A stretch of DNA of 64,000 bases, taken from assembly GCA_900315015.1 (NCBI GenBank), contig OMXJ01000006.1, positions 49,592 to 113,591 on the forward strand. The letters are read 5' to 3'. The first letter of the stretch is position 1, and every line of letters begins with the position of its first letter. Of this stretch, positions 24,949 through 34,047 are shown piece by piece. Made by a program: the position numbers and the translations under genes. Origin of the DNA: an uncultured Eubacteriales bacterium (lineage in GTDB: Bacteria; Bacillota; Clostridia; Lachnospirales; Lachnospiraceae). The notes below the pieces were generated by a model. That model searched no databases. It was not told the DNA's origin and was given only the letters and a program-made list of their open reading frames with translations.

Positions 24949-25986
24949 ATGCTTCATGGAGGAAATATATATGAAGATGTTACTAGAAAAGTAAAACTGG
25001 ATTTTTCAGTAAATACAAATCCCTATCCATACCCGGAAAGTCTTGAGGAAGGAATAAAAAAGAGCTTTGAAGAAATAGGAAGATACCCCGATTTAGAGCA
25101 GAGAGAGCTCAGGAAAGCCATAGCAGCGCTTGAAGGAGTAGAGGAAAAGCAGGTGCTTGGAGGAAACGGTGCCTCAGAATTATTTTTAGGAATAGTAAAT
25201 CATTTAAGACCTAAAAGGGCTCTGCTTATTAATCCTGGCTTTTACGGCTATAGGTATGTTTTAACGGCGCGAGGGGACTGTGAAATAAAGGATTATTATC
25301 TACATGAAAAGGAAAATTTTGAGCTTAAAGAGGATGTAATTTCAGAAATTAAAAAAGGAGCTGACCTTTTATTTTTGACTAATCCGAATAATCCTACAGG
25401 AAGGTGCATTAACGAAAAGCTTTTAATAAAAATAATTGAGTGCTGCAAAGAGTGCGGCTGTGCCGTGGTGGTGGATGAATGCTTCCTTAGGCTTTCTTCA
25501 GACGGAGTGAGTGTAAAAAAACTCATAAATAAATATGAGGGCCTTTTTGTGGTGGATGCCTTTACAAAGCTGTTTGCCATTCCAGGCATAAGAGCAGGCT
25601 ATGTGATATCGAATGAAAGAAACATTTCTTTTATCAAAAAGCAGCTTCCAGAGTGGAACATGTCAGTTATGGCGCAGACGGCGGCAAGGCTTTGCTGCGA
25701 TATTTTAATAAATACCAGCTACCAGAAGGATTCCGCAGGCTATATAAAAAAGGAAAGAGAGTATGTGTCGAAAGCTTTATCTGATATGGGGTATAAGGTT
25801 TTTGACTCGGATACTGATTTCATCTTACTAAAGAGCGAAGTAAATTTATATGAGGAGCTTTTAAAGCGAAAAATACTCATAAGAGATTGCAGCAGTTTTA
25901 ATGGCTTAGGGAAGTGCTTTTACAGGCTTGCCATAAAAAATCACGAGGAAAATAAAGAACTGCTTAGGGCGTTAATGGACTTTTGA
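24949..25986 (+). CDS. cobD: L-threonine-O-3-phosphate decarboxylase (CobD-like PLP enzyme)
   Basis: The 345-residue fold-type I PLP enzyme begins with HGGNIYE and LDFSVNTNPYPYPESL, typical of CobD rather than histidinol-phosphate aminotransferase. The PLP site shows LGGNGASELF, LTNPNNPTGR, VVDECF and the Schiff-base lysine in DAFTKLFAIPGIRAGY. CobD makes (R)-1-amino-2-propanol phosphate, the substrate of the neighbouring CbiB. AAGGAG lies 9 bases before the start. Context and N-terminus together make an aminotransferase role unlikely. Confidence 0.88.
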   Translation: MLHGGNIYEDVTRKVKLDFSVNTNPYPYPESLEEGIKKSFEEIGRYPDLEQRELRKAIAALEGVEEKQVLGGNGASELFLGIVNHLRPKRALLINPGFYGYRYVLTARGDCEIKDYYLHEKENFELKEDVISEIKKGADLLFLTNPNNPTGRCINEKLLIKIIECCKECGCAVVVDECFLRLSSDGVSVKKLINKYEGLFVVDAFTKLFAIPGIRAGYVISNERNISFIKKQLPEWNMSVMAQTAARLCCDILINTSYQKDSAGYIKKEREYVSKALSDMGYKVFDSDTDFILLKSEVNLYEELLKRKILIRDCSSFNGLGKCFYRLAIKNHEENKELLRALMDF

Positions 25987-26062
25987 GCTGGTGGTCGTAG
26001 AAACAAAAAGATGTTTTTACCATAAATGGGAAAAGAATTTTATAGTTTTACATTAATATATG

Positions 26063-26095
26063 TGTTACAATACCATTAGGATTTTCGTATTGTAA
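26063..26095 (+). promoter_or_regulatory. Extended -10 promoter overlapped by an inverted repeat
   Basis: TGTTACAAT (26063-26071) is an extended -10. Its TTACAATAC (26065-26073) is matched by GTATTGTAA (26087-26095), a perfect 9-bp dyad with a 13-base spacer placed over -10 and start site. This is a plausible repressor operator for the aldo/keto reductase gene. Confidence 0.5.
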
Positions 26096-26160
26096 ATAAT
26101 GGAAAATTATAAAAGGGAATATGATTGTTTTTTACAATTTAATTAAGGAGAAAGAAATAT

Positions 26161-27153
26161 ATGTATATTGCAGATGAATCAAGATATGAAAAGATGAAAT
26201 ATAATAGATGCGGAAAGAGCGGATTAAAGCTTCCGGCAGTATCTCTTGGCCTCTGGCATAATTTCGGTGATGCAGCAAATTATAATAATATGGAGGAAAT
26301 ATGTCTTACAGCCTTTGATAATGGTATCACCCATTTTGATCTTGCAAATAATTATGGTCCATCAGCAGGAAGTGCTGAAACCAATTTTGGTTTAATTTTT
26401 GCAAAGAATTTTAAGCCTTATCGTGATGAAATGATAATCAGTACTAAGGCAGGTTATTATATGTGGCCAGGCCCTTACGGAGATCTTGGAAGCAGAAAGT
26501 ATCTCATTGCATCTTTAGATCAGAGTCTTAAGAGAATGGGACTTGAGTATGTTGATATATTCTACCATCATAGAATGGATCCTGATACTCCGCTTGAAGA
26601 GACAATGGAGGCTCTAGCTCAGATCGTTAGAAGCGGAAAGGCTTTATATGTTGGCCTTTCAAATTATGATGGCCCAACACTTGCAAAGGCTGAGAAAATA
26701 TTAGCTGATAGCAAGGTTCCATTTATAATAAATCAGAACAGATATAATATTTTAGATAGAACCATTGAAAATAATGGCTTAAAGAAGACTTCAGCAGAGC
26801 TTGGAAAGGGCATAATCTGCTATTCACCTCTTCATCAGGGAATTCTTACAAACCGTTACCTTGATGGAATCCCAGAGGACAGCAGAGCCTTCGGAGGCAA
26901 GGGCTTCTTAAATGAAGACAAGGTGAAGGAGTGCATTGATCAGGTGTTCGAGCTTAAGAAGATCTCAGATGAAAGAGGTCAGACACTTGCAGAAATGTCA
27001 CTTGCGTGGCTTCTTAATAGTCCGGAAATTACTTCAGTTCTCATTGGAGCTTCAAGAAAATCTCAGCTTCTTGATAATCTAAAGTCCATTGAAAGTACTA
27101 CCTTTACGGCAGAAGAGCTTGAGAAGATTGAAAATATAGCGCTTAGAAAATAA
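26161..27153 (+). CDS. Aldo/keto reductase, YghZ-like
   Basis: The 330-residue NADPH-dependent oxidoreductase shows the catalytic tetrad in HFDLANNYGP (Asp and Tyr), ISTKAGYY (Lys) and FYHHRMDP (His). The extended N-terminus and GPYGDLGSRKYL segment match the YghZ/L-glyceraldehyde-3-phosphate reductase branch. It probably reduces small reactive aldehydes in the cytosol. AAGGAGAAAGAAAT precedes the start. It is followed by a transporter pair in the same direction with a 41-base gap. Confidence 0.88.
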   Translation: MYIADESRYEKMKYNRCGKSGLKLPAVSLGLWHNFGDAANYNNMEEICLTAFDNGITHFDLANNYGPSAGSAETNFGLIFAKNFKPYRDEMIISTKAGYYMWPGPYGDLGSRKYLIASLDQSLKRMGLEYVDIFYHHRMDPDTPLEETMEALAQIVRSGKALYVGLSNYDGPTLAKAEKILADSKVPFIINQNRYNILDRTIENNGLKKTSAELGKGIICYSPLHQGILTNRYLDGIPEDSRAFGGKGFLNEDKVKECIDQVFELKKISDERGQTLAEMSLAWLLNSPEITSVLIGASRKSQLLDNLKSIESTTFTAEELEKIENIALRK

Positions 27154-27194
27154 CTATTTCCGATTATAAATGATTAGATCGGTTGGAAAAAAAT

Positions 27195-27758
27195 ATGGAC
27201 AAGTTAAGGACACTTTTTCTTACCTTTCTCAAAATAGGGGCATTTACCTTTGGAGGAGGTTATGCGATGATAGCTCTATTAGAGAATGAATTTGTAAGTA
27301 AGAAAAAGTGGGTAGATAAAAATGAATTTTTAGATATGGTCGCCGTAGCAGAGTCAACTCCAGGCCCTATTGCAATAAATGCGGCGACCTACATAGGTTA
27401 TAAGCTATCAGGAATGTCTGGAGCAATTCTTTCGACAATAGGGGTCAGTCTTCCATCATTTATTATTATGTTTTTAATATCTCTTTTCCTCGATAAATTT
27501 TTAGCGCTGAAGCTGGTAGGCTTTGCTTTCAGAGGAATTCAGGCATGTGTAATCTATATGATACTTTTTGCAGGAATAAAGATGCTAGGACAGCTTGAAA
27601 AAAAGGCATTTAATTATGTGATTTTTGGAGCTGTAGTGATAAGCATGGTGGCATTTTCAATTCTTGCGGTGAATTTTTCTGCGGTATTTTTTATATTGAT
27701 CTGCGGATTCATGGGTATTACATATTATTGCATAAAGAGAATCGGAGATAAAAAATGA
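27195..27758 (+). CDS. Chromate-transporter-family half protein A
   Basis: The 187-residue membrane protein is a single CHR domain: FLKIGAFTFGGGYAMIALLE at the N-terminus, then VAESTPGPIAINAATYIGYK, and four to six hydrophobic helices. Short CHR proteins usually occur as adjacent pairs that work together. ATG at 27195 is preferred over TTG at 27183 because the family start lies here and GGTTGGA is 7 bases upstream. It overlaps the second half by ATGA. Physiological substrate in anaerobes is uncertain; chromate export is the family label only. Confidence 0.85.
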   Translation: MDKLRTLFLTFLKIGAFTFGGGYAMIALLENEFVSKKKWVDKNEFLDMVAVAESTPGPIAINAATYIGYKLSGMSGAILSTIGVSLPSFIIMFLISLFLDKFLALKLVGFAFRGIQACVIYMILFAGIKMLGQLEKKAFNYVIFGAVVISMVAFSILAVNFSAVFFILICGFMGITYYCIKRIGDKK

Positions 27759-28327
27759 TTTTTTTGAAATTGTTCATTACCTTTTTTGAGATAGGCCTTG
27801 TTTCCTTTGGAGGAGGGCTTGGAATGGTGGCACTTATCAGAGAAAAGGTGCTGATGAATAACTGGCTTACTGAAGAACAGTTCATGAATATAATAGCTGT
27901 TTCAGAATCTACGCCGGGGCCTATTGCAGTAAATGTGGCGACCTTTGTAGGGAGCACTCAGGCAGGAATTTTAGGCTCCTTTATGGCAACTTTTGGGGTT
28001 ATTTTACCATCTTTTATAATAATTCTTATTATAGCTGCACTTTTGAAAAACTTTATGAAGTATAAGGGTGTTGCCGCATTTCTTATGGGAATAAGGCCGG
28101 CAGTAGTCGCACTTGTTTTTGGAACAGCCATAACCATGGGGCTTAGTACACTTTTTAAAATGAAGGTAATTGGAGATGAGCCGGCAGCAGATATAAGGGC
28201 AGTTATAATTTTTACGGTATTAGTAATCATACATTTAGTATATAAGAAGCTAAAAAAGGTAGCGCCATCACCTATCATAATGATTATGGTATCTGCTGTG
28301 CTCGGAATAATCGCATATTCAAGTTGA
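27755..28327 (+). CDS. Chromate-transporter-family half protein B
   Basis: The 190-residue partner of the preceding CHR protein shows FEIGLVSFGGGLGMVALI, VSESTPGPIAVNVATFVG and several hydrophobic helices. The ATGA overlap makes one-to-one synthesis likely, consistent with a heterodimer. A terminator follows. Confidence 0.85.
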   Translation: MIFLKLFITFFEIGLVSFGGGLGMVALIREKVLMNNWLTEEQFMNIIAVSESTPGPIAVNVATFVGSTQAGILGSFMATFGVILPSFIIILIIAALLKNFMKYKGVAAFLMGIRPAVVALVFGTAITMGLSTLFKMKVIGDEPAADIRAVIIFTVLVIIHLVYKKLKKVAPSPIIMIMVSAVLGIIAYSS

Positions 28328-28337
28328 TACGAAAATA

Positions 28338-28370
28338 AAAATTGTCGCCTTGCAGGCGACCATTTTTATT
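28338..28370 (+). terminator. Terminator after the CHR pair
   Basis: AAAATTGTCGCC (28338-28349) pairs with GGCGACCATTTT (28355-28366) with one mismatch and a 5-base loop, followed by T's. A TATAAT at 28381-28386 just downstream could belong to a promoter for the VWA gene, but its -35 is poor. Confidence 0.8.
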
Positions 28371-28393
28371 TTAAAGCATTTATAATGTATTTA

Positions 28394-28484
28394 CAAGCTA
28401 AGCAAAAGATAAAGCAAAGACAAAAGCAGAGTCAAAGCAAAGTCTAAAGAAATAGTAAAGGTAAAAGTAAAGTAAAACTAAATG
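28394..28484. repeat. Purine-rich irregular AAAG-based repeat
   Basis: Loosely repeated AAAGCAAAG/AAAGTAAAG units with C or T every few bases fill the leader of the VWA gene. Composition and texture resemble the clearer array at 8300-8464, but no fixed period is conserved. Confidence 0.5.
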
Positions 28485-28542
28485 CAGGAGCTTAGTTAAT
28501 ACAAAAAGTGCAGAGCTGCGAGGCAGCGGAAAGGGGTACATT

Positions 28543-29211
28543 ATGAATAACAATTTAACAGAGATGGTATTTATCCTTGATAAGAGCGGATCAATGAGCG
28601 GCATGGAAGGTGACACAATCGGTGGTTTCAATTCAATGATCGCAAAGCAGAAGAAGGAAGATGGAAATGCATTTGTATCTACAATCCTCTTTAATAATAG
28701 GAGTGAGGTGCTTCACGATAGAGTAAAGCTTGGTGAGGTTAAAAAGCTTACAGAAGAGGATTATTCAGTAGGCGGAGGTACAGCACTTATGGATGCACTT
28801 GGTGATGCAATACACCATATTAAGAATATACATAAGTACGCAAGAGAAGAGGATGTACCGGCGAATACAGTTTTTGTCATCACAACTGATGGAATGGAAA
28901 ATTCAAGTGTTAAATATTCAAGCGATGAAATTAAAAAGCTGATCAAGAAGCAGAAGAAGGAAGGCTGGGATTTTATATTCATGGCATCTAATATTGATGC
29001 AGTTGAGACGGCAAAGAGATACGGAATTGAAAGGGAAATGGCGGTTGATTATCATAATGACAGTGCAGGAATAGGAGCAGTTTTTGGTTCGGTTTCAAAA
29101 TTCATGTCAATGAAGCGCAGCGCTAAGACGGGCTGCATGGCAGAAGAAGCTGGAGCATGGCGCAAAGAGGTAGATGAAAGCTATGAGAGCGGCGGTAAGA
29201 AAAAGCGTTGA
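28543..29211 (+). CDS. VWA-domain protein
   Basis: The 222-residue protein is essentially one von Willebrand factor A domain. The metal-ion-dependent adhesion site is intact: DKSGSMSG (D-x-S-x-S), GGGTALMDALG (Thr), and ITTDGMEN (Asp). It resembles YegL/TerY-type cytosolic VWA proteins; no signal peptide or membrane helix is present. The C-terminus is polar and Lys/Gly-rich. Clostridial relatives are often adjacent to the small HTH-like protein that follows here (recognition from memory). Role unknown. Confidence 0.85.
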   Translation: MNNNLTEMVFILDKSGSMSGMEGDTIGGFNSMIAKQKKEDGNAFVSTILFNNRSEVLHDRVKLGEVKKLTEEDYSVGGGTALMDALGDAIHHIKNIHKYAREEDVPANTVFVITTDGMENSSVKYSSDEIKKLIKKQKKEGWDFIFMASNIDAVETAKRYGIEREMAVDYHNDSAGIGAVFGSVSKFMSMKRSAKTGCMAEEAGAWRKEVDESYESGGKKKR

Positions 29212-29219
29212 AAATAGGC

Positions 29220-29248
29220 TTGACCTTTTCAGATTTTTTACTTAATAT
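29220..29248 (+). promoter_or_regulatory. Promoter of the small HTH protein gene
   Basis: TTGACC (29220-29225) and TAATAT (29243-29248) are exactly 17 bases apart, in the 120-base gap after the VWA stop. Confidence 0.55.
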
Positions 29249-29331
29249 AGTATCAAGGGCATTTAATTAAATATGATAGTTTATGGAAAAGGATAACTAT
29301 ATAGGTGGCTTTGATGTAAAAAGGGGAAAAT

Positions 29332-30018
29332 ATGAAAAGTAGGATAAATGATGAACTGCGATTAGAAATAGACAGGTATTTAGAGCTTAATTATATTGAT
29401 GAGTCTACGGATGTAGAAACCTCATATACAGCAGATGATACGGCGAGTTTCGGAGAATCTATTGAAAAGTATTCTGGTGAGTCTATTACTGAAAAGGCTT
29501 CTGCGCCGAACAAGAAGAAGTCCTTTTTTAATAGCCTGGCCCGCGGAAAAAGATGTGAAAGTGTATTTGAAGCTATAAGTGAAGCTAAAAGTGAAGCTAA
29601 AAGTGAAACTTTAATGCCCCAGTCAGCACCTTGTTCACAGGCAAAATTAAGCGAGCTGGATAAGAGAATAGAGATGCTCGATGAGAGTTTTTCAGAAATG
29701 CTTCTTAGAATTATTGATGAAAGAGGCATAAAGGATTCGGAGGTATATAAAAAAGCAAATATTGATAGGAGGCTTTTTTCAAAAATAAGGAGCAATTTAG
29801 ATTATAGACCTAAAAAAACGACGGTACTGGCCTTTGCAATTGCATTAAAGCTTTCACTTGAGGAAACAAAAGAAATGCTGGAAAAAGCTGGATATGCGTT
29901 ATCACATTCTAGTAAAGCGGATGTAATAGTCGAATATTTCATAAAAAAAGGCAATTATAATATTTATGATATAAATGAAGCGCTTTATGAATATGATCAG
30001 GTTCTTATTGGAGAATAG
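29332..30018 (+). CDS. HTH-like protein of the VWA/macro-domain-associated family
   Basis: The 228-residue protein has a low-complexity acidic/serine-rich first half (residues 1-105), including three copies of a Ser-Glu-Ala-Lys type unit encoded by 12-bp repeats at 29569-29604. Its second half resembles a Cro/XRE-like helix-turn-helix: [31 protein letters not shown] and a helical lid with [22 protein letters not shown] recognise this C-terminal domain as one that recurs in Clostridia next to VWA proteins and fused to macro domains; its function is not established. It has its own promoter. DNA or RNA binding is inferred only from the HTH-like helices. Confidence 0.65.
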   Translation: MKSRINDELRLEIDRYLELNYIDESTDVETSYTADDTASFGESIEKYSGESITEKASAPNKKKSFFNSLARGKRCESVFEAISEAKSEAKSETLMPQSAPCSQAKLSELDKRIEMLDESFSEMLLRIIDERGIKDSEVYKKANIDRRLFSKIRSNLDYRPKKTTVLAFAIALKLSLEETKEMLEKAGYALSHSSKADVIVEYFIKKGNYNIYDINEALYEYDQVLIGE

Positions 30019-30033
30019 ATAATGAGCTTAAGG

Positions 30034-30075
30034 CATATGAGCGGTAGGGTAACTAGCGCTCATATGTTGTTTTGT
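30034..30075 (+). terminator. Perfect inverted repeat, terminator-like
   Basis: CATATGAGCG (30034-30043) pairs perfectly with CGCTCATATG (30057-30066), with a 13-base loop and a T-rich tail TTGTTTTG, just after the HTH gene. An operator role is the alternative. Confidence 0.55.
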
Positions 30076-30094
30076 ATTTATAGGGAGAAAAACT

Positions 30095-30188
30095 ATAAGG
30101 CCTGGCGGTGATGTGCAGTAAAAAAGAATAAGGCCTGGCGGTGATGTGCAGTAAAAAAGAATAAGGCCTGGTGGTGAGGCGCAGTAAA
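30095..30188. repeat. 33-bp tandem repeat, two perfect copies plus a degenerate third
   Basis: The units at 30095-30127 and 30128-30160 are identical; a third at 30161-30188 is shorter with several changes. They share the core GGCCTGGCGGTGATGTGCAG. The array lies upstream of the first ABC exporter gene. A minus-strand frame through it gives an 11-residue repeat but looks non-coding. Confidence 0.9.
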
Positions 30189-30242
30189 TAAATGTAAAGT
30201 GAAGATGAAGAAGAGGAATAATTATAAAAGAGGAAGAAGTTT

Positions 30243-32144
30243 ATGAATAATGTTGGAAAGAATAGAAAGACGCTTCTATTATATTTTTTAAGAGGAAGCA
30301 AAAGATATTTTATAATAAGCGTTATTTTTGCAATGCTTGTGTCGGTACTCGACCTGATAAATCCAAAGATAATATCATTTGCGGTGGACTGTGTGCTTTC
30401 GAAAAAAAAACAGAAAGTACCTGAATTTGCAGTGAATCTGTTAAGCGAAATTAATGAGAAGTTTATAGTTTCTGAAGGTGATGCGTATTATTTTAATTCT
30501 GAATATTTTGGAAGCCGCTTATATCTTATAGCGGGGCTTATAGCAACAGTTGCTTTTTTTGCAGTGCTCTGCAGATACTTTTTTAAGCAGTTCAATGCGA
30601 GAGGTGAAGGAAAGCTGGTTCAAAGAATGAGAAATCTTCTTTACGAGCATATAATTCATCTTCCGGTTTCGTGGCATAATGCAAACCAGACAGGTGACAT
30701 TATACAAAGAAGTACCTCGGACGTTGAAACAATCAGAAATTTCGTAGCAGAGCAGCTTACAAACCTTATAAGGGTAGTTGTGCTGATTATACTCTCAGTT
30801 ATTTTTATGGCAGGAATAAATGTTCCTCTGACCTTTGTTGCTATTATACTTGTGCCGGTAATAATACTTTATTCACTGTTTTTCCACAACAAGATAGCAG
30901 CATCCTTCCAGAAGGTAGATACAATGGAGGGAAGGCTCTCTGCAATGGTTCAGGAAAACCTTACTGGAGTCAGAGTAGTAAGAGCTTTTGGAAGAGAGGC
31001 TTATGAAAAAAAGCGTTTTGAGCAGTCCAATGAAAAGTATATGAATACCTGGATTCATCTTATGAAGCTTCTTTCAGCCTTTTGGGCGACCAGTGATTTT
31101 GTAAGCGGACTTCAGGTGCTTCTCATTGCATCCTTTGGTGCGGTATTCTGCGTTAAGGGAACACTTTCACCTGGTGATTACATTGCCTTTATTTCGTATA
31201 ATGCGATGCTGACCTGGCCGGTACGTATGCTTGGAAGAGTTATTTCAGACATGAGTAAGGCAGGCATCTCGATAGATAGAATCAGATATATCATGAATTC
31301 AAAGGTGGAAGAGGATGCGGAAAATGCCTTAAAGGGAGATGATGCACCTATGAATCAGGATATAGTTTTTGATAATGTAAGCTTTGAATTTGACAGAGTT
31401 GAAAAAAATGCTGAAGGTGAGGCTGTAGTTGTTTCTGTTAAAAAGCATGATGAGCAGGCAGAGGTATTAAAGAATGTTTCCTTTACAATTCCGGCTGGAA
31501 AAACGGTAGGTATTCTTGGTGGAACGGGTTCGGGAAAATCTACACTTGTACATCTCCTTGACAGATTGTTCGATCTTACAGAGGATGAGGGAAAAATTAC
31601 CATCGGAGGAAAGGATATAAGAGGAATAAATAGAAAGTGGCTCCGTGAAAATATCGGAATCGTTCTGCAGGAGCCTTACCTTTTCTCGGGTACACTTGCT
31701 GAAAATATTGCAATTACTCAAAAGGAACAGAAAATGGATAGAGTAAAGGCAGCAGCAAAGATAGCTTCTTTGGATGAGGCTGTTGAAAAGTTCGGAAAGG
31801 GCTATGAGACCTATGTCGGAGAAAGAGGGGTGACTCTTTCAGGAGGACAGAAGCAGCGTACAGCCATAGCTCAAACAGTAATCAGAAATACACCTATAAT
31901 GATTTTTGATGATTCTCTTTCAGCGGTAGATGCAGAAACTGATGTCAAAATCAGAAAGGCGCTTGAAGAAAAAGCAAAAGGAACTACTACAATCATAATA
32001 GCACATAGAATTTCAACTCTTATGAATGCAGATAAGATAATTGTGCTTGAAAATGGTAGAGTTGCTGAAGAGGGAACTCATGATGAGCTTCTTCAAAAGA
32101 AGGGCATTTATAATAAGGTATTTAACCTTCAGCATGCTGTTTAA
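30243..32144 (+). CDS. ABC exporter half-transporter, degenerate-site subunit (pair 1)
   Basis: The 633-residue protein has six membrane helices (type IV exporter fold) and a C-terminal nucleotide-binding domain. The first external loop is enlarged (about residues 50-95) and the NBD has a charged insertion near residue 385-405. Walker A is GGTGSGKST and the signature is LSGGQKQR, but Walker B ends in Asp (IFDDS) instead of the catalytic Glu. That is the pattern of the degenerate-site subunit in heterodimeric exporters such as TM287/288 and LmrCD. The partner is the next gene, 39 bases away. GAGGAAG precedes the start. Substrate unknown; drugs, lipids and peptides are exported by relatives. 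Confidence 0.88.
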   Translation: MNNVGKNRKTLLLYFLRGSKRYFIISVIFAMLVSVLDLINPKIISFAVDCVLSKKKQKVPEFAVNLLSEINEKFIVSEGDAYYFNSEYFGSRLYLIAGLIATVAFFAVLCRYFFKQFNARGEGKLVQRMRNLLYEHIIHLPVSWHNANQTGDIIQRSTSDVETIRNFVAEQLTNLIRVVVLIILSVIFMAGINVPLTFVAIILVPVIILYSLFFHNKIAASFQKVDTMEGRLSAMVQENLTGVRVVRAFGREAYEKKRFEQSNEKYMNTWIHLMKLLSAFWATSDFVSGLQVLLIASFGAVFCVKGTLSPGDYIAFISYNAMLTWPVRMLGRVISDMSKAGISIDRIRYIMNSKVEEDAENALKGDDAPMNQDIVFDNVSFEFDRVEKNAEGEAVVVSVKKHDEQAEVLKNVSFTIPAGKTVGILGGTGSGKSTLVHLLDRLFDLTEDEGKITIGGKDIRGINRKWLRENIGIVLQEPYLFSGTLAENIAITQKEQKMDRVKAAAKIASLDEAVEKFGKGYETYVGERGVTLSGGQKQRTAIAQTVIRNTPIMIFDDSLSAVDAETDVKIRKALEEKAKGTTTIIIAHRISTLMNADKIIVLENGRVAEEGTHDELLQKKGIYNKVFNLQHAV

Positions 32145-32183
32145 TGTGTTATATTAAAATGAATAAATTGTAGAGAGAATAAT

Positions 32184-33986
32184 ATGGATGATAAATTAGA
32201 AAAGGGAAAGGCTTTGCCATGGTTCGGGGTCCCAGCTCTTGCACCTTACATGAAGCCTTATGCCGCAAAAATATGTTTAATGGTGTTTTTAGGAGTGCTA
32301 AGCAGTCTGATAGATTCAATATATCCGTTGTTCAATAAGTACATATTGAATAATAATATTGCAAATAAGACCTTAGACACTCTCCCTATTGTTATTATAC
32401 TGTATATAGGAATTTTAGCATTTCAGACCTGGGATAATTACTATACAATGAGGATATGCAGCAGCATGGAGCTGTGGATGGACAGGGATTTAAGAAATAA
32501 AGCCTTTGACCATCTTCAGACGCTTTCATTTTCTTACTTTAATCAGAATAATGTAGGCTATGTTCATGCAAGAGTAATGAGTGATACAGGTAAGATTGGA
32601 GAGCTTGTCAGCTGGCGTTTCATGGACATTGTATGGAACCTTTCCTACATTGTCTGCATATTTGTAGTAATGTATGTTACAAATGTGAAGCTTGCTCTTT
32701 ATGCTACGATTTTTATACCGGTAGCTGCCTTTATAATACTGATTCTTCAAAAGAAGTTAGTTGTATATAATAGAAGAATGAGAGAGCTCAATTCAAGAAT
32801 TACAGGTGATTTTAATGAGGCAATAACCGGTGTAAGGAGCATTAAGGTACTTGCAGCTGAGGAAAAGATGATGGAGAGCTTTGGTAAGGATACAAAGGAT
32901 ATGTACAGGGCCTCTGTGAAGACAGCTCATCAATCAGCCTTTTTAAATTCTTCAGTTACCTTCTTGTCAGGACTTATATTAGCTGTAGTTCTTATGAGCG
33001 GAGGAAAGCTGACGATTGAAGGAGTTCTTGAGATAGGAACGCTTTCAGTTTTCTTATCCTATGCACTTGGTATCCTTGAGCCGATACAGAATATTATCAA
33101 TTCTATTTCAGCACTAATAACCATTCAGGTAAATATTGAAAGACTCATGAATCTTTTAAATACAAAGTCTGATGTTGCTGATTCGCCTGAGATAATTGAA
33201 AAGTATGGCGATACCTTTAATCCTAAAAAGGAAAACTGGGAAGATCTTCACGGAGATGTTGAATTTGAGGATGTATCATTTAAATACCCGGATGGTGATG
33301 AGCTTGTGCTTGAAAACTTTAGCCTTAAGGTGCCGCAGGGCGATAGCGTGGCTATAGTAGGTGAAACAGGTGCAGGAAAATCTACTCTGGTTAATTTGGT
33401 GTGCAGGTTCTTTGAGCCTACTAAGGGAAGAGTGCTTATTGACGGAAGAGATGCAAGAGAGCGTTCGCAGCTGTGGCTCCATTCGCATCTAGGCTATGTA
33501 CTTCAGACTCCTCACCTATTTACTGGAACAGTACGTGAAAATTTAAAATACGGAAAGCCAGAGGCTAGTGATGATGAAATATGGCAGGCATTGAAGTTAG
33601 TTAAGGGCGATGTGGTAGTAAATAAGATGGATAATGGTCTTGACAGCGATGTCGGAGAAGGCGGCGGAATGCTTTCAACCGGCGAAAGACAGCTCCTTTC
33701 CTTTGCAAGAGCAATACTTGCTGATCCAGAGCTTTTAGTGCTTGATGAGGCGACCTCTTCTGTTGATACAGTGACAGAAAGGGCAATCCAGGAGGCCATA
33801 AAGGTGGTTACAAAGGGAAGGACCTCTTTTATGATTGCACACCGTCTGTCCACTATTATTGATGCAGATATTATTCTTGCAGTTAAGGATGGTAAGATTG
33901 TTGAAAGAGGAAATCATAGAGAGCTGATGGACAAAAAAGGCTATTACTATGAGCTTGTTAAGAAACAAAATGCAGAAAGTTTTTAA
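32184..33986 (+). CDS. ABC exporter half-transporter, consensus Walker B subunit (pair 1)
   Basis: The 600-residue exporter half has six helices and an NBD with Walker A GETGAGKST, canonical Walker B LLVLDEATSSVD and H-loop AHRLST. Its signature motif is altered to LSTGERQ. This complements the preceding subunit: in a heterodimer the normal site would combine this Walker A/B with the partner's LSGGQ, and the degenerate site would combine the partner's Asp Walker B with this altered signature. It lies in the same operon. Confidence 0.88.
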   Translation: MDDKLEKGKALPWFGVPALAPYMKPYAAKICLMVFLGVLSSLIDSIYPLFNKYILNNNIANKTLDTLPIVIILYIGILAFQTWDNYYTMRICSSMELWMDRDLRNKAFDHLQTLSFSYFNQNNVGYVHARVMSDTGKIGELVSWRFMDIVWNLSYIVCIFVVMYVTNVKLALYATIFIPVAAFIILILQKKLVVYNRRMRELNSRITGDFNEAITGVRSIKVLAAEEKMMESFGKDTKDMYRASVKTAHQSAFLNSSVTFLSGLILAVVLMSGGKLTIEGVLEIGTLSVFLSYALGILEPIQNIINSISALITIQVNIERLMNLLNTKSDVADSPEIIEKYGDTFNPKKENWEDLHGDVEFEDVSFKYPDGDELVLENFSLKVPQGDSVAIVGETGAGKSTLVNLVCRFFEPTKGRVLIDGRDARERSQLWLHSHLGYVLQTPHLFTGTVRENLKYGKPEASDDEIWQALKLVKGDVVVNKMDNGLDSDVGEGGGMLSTGERQLLSFARAILADPELLVLDEATSSVDTVTERAIQEAIKVVTKGRTSFMIAHRLSTIIDADIILAVKDGKIVERGNHRELMDKKGYYYELVKKQNAESF

Positions 33987-34047
33987 TAAAAAATAATATG
34001 AATCATAAAACAGGCGTGAAGGAATAAAGATTAGGAGAGTTTTTAAA

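Noticed and set aside
30053..30301. Minus-strand 82-residue frame with an 11-residue repeat
   Set aside because: The repeat comes from the 33-bp DNA duplication; the frame has no ribosome binding site and overlaps the exporter start.
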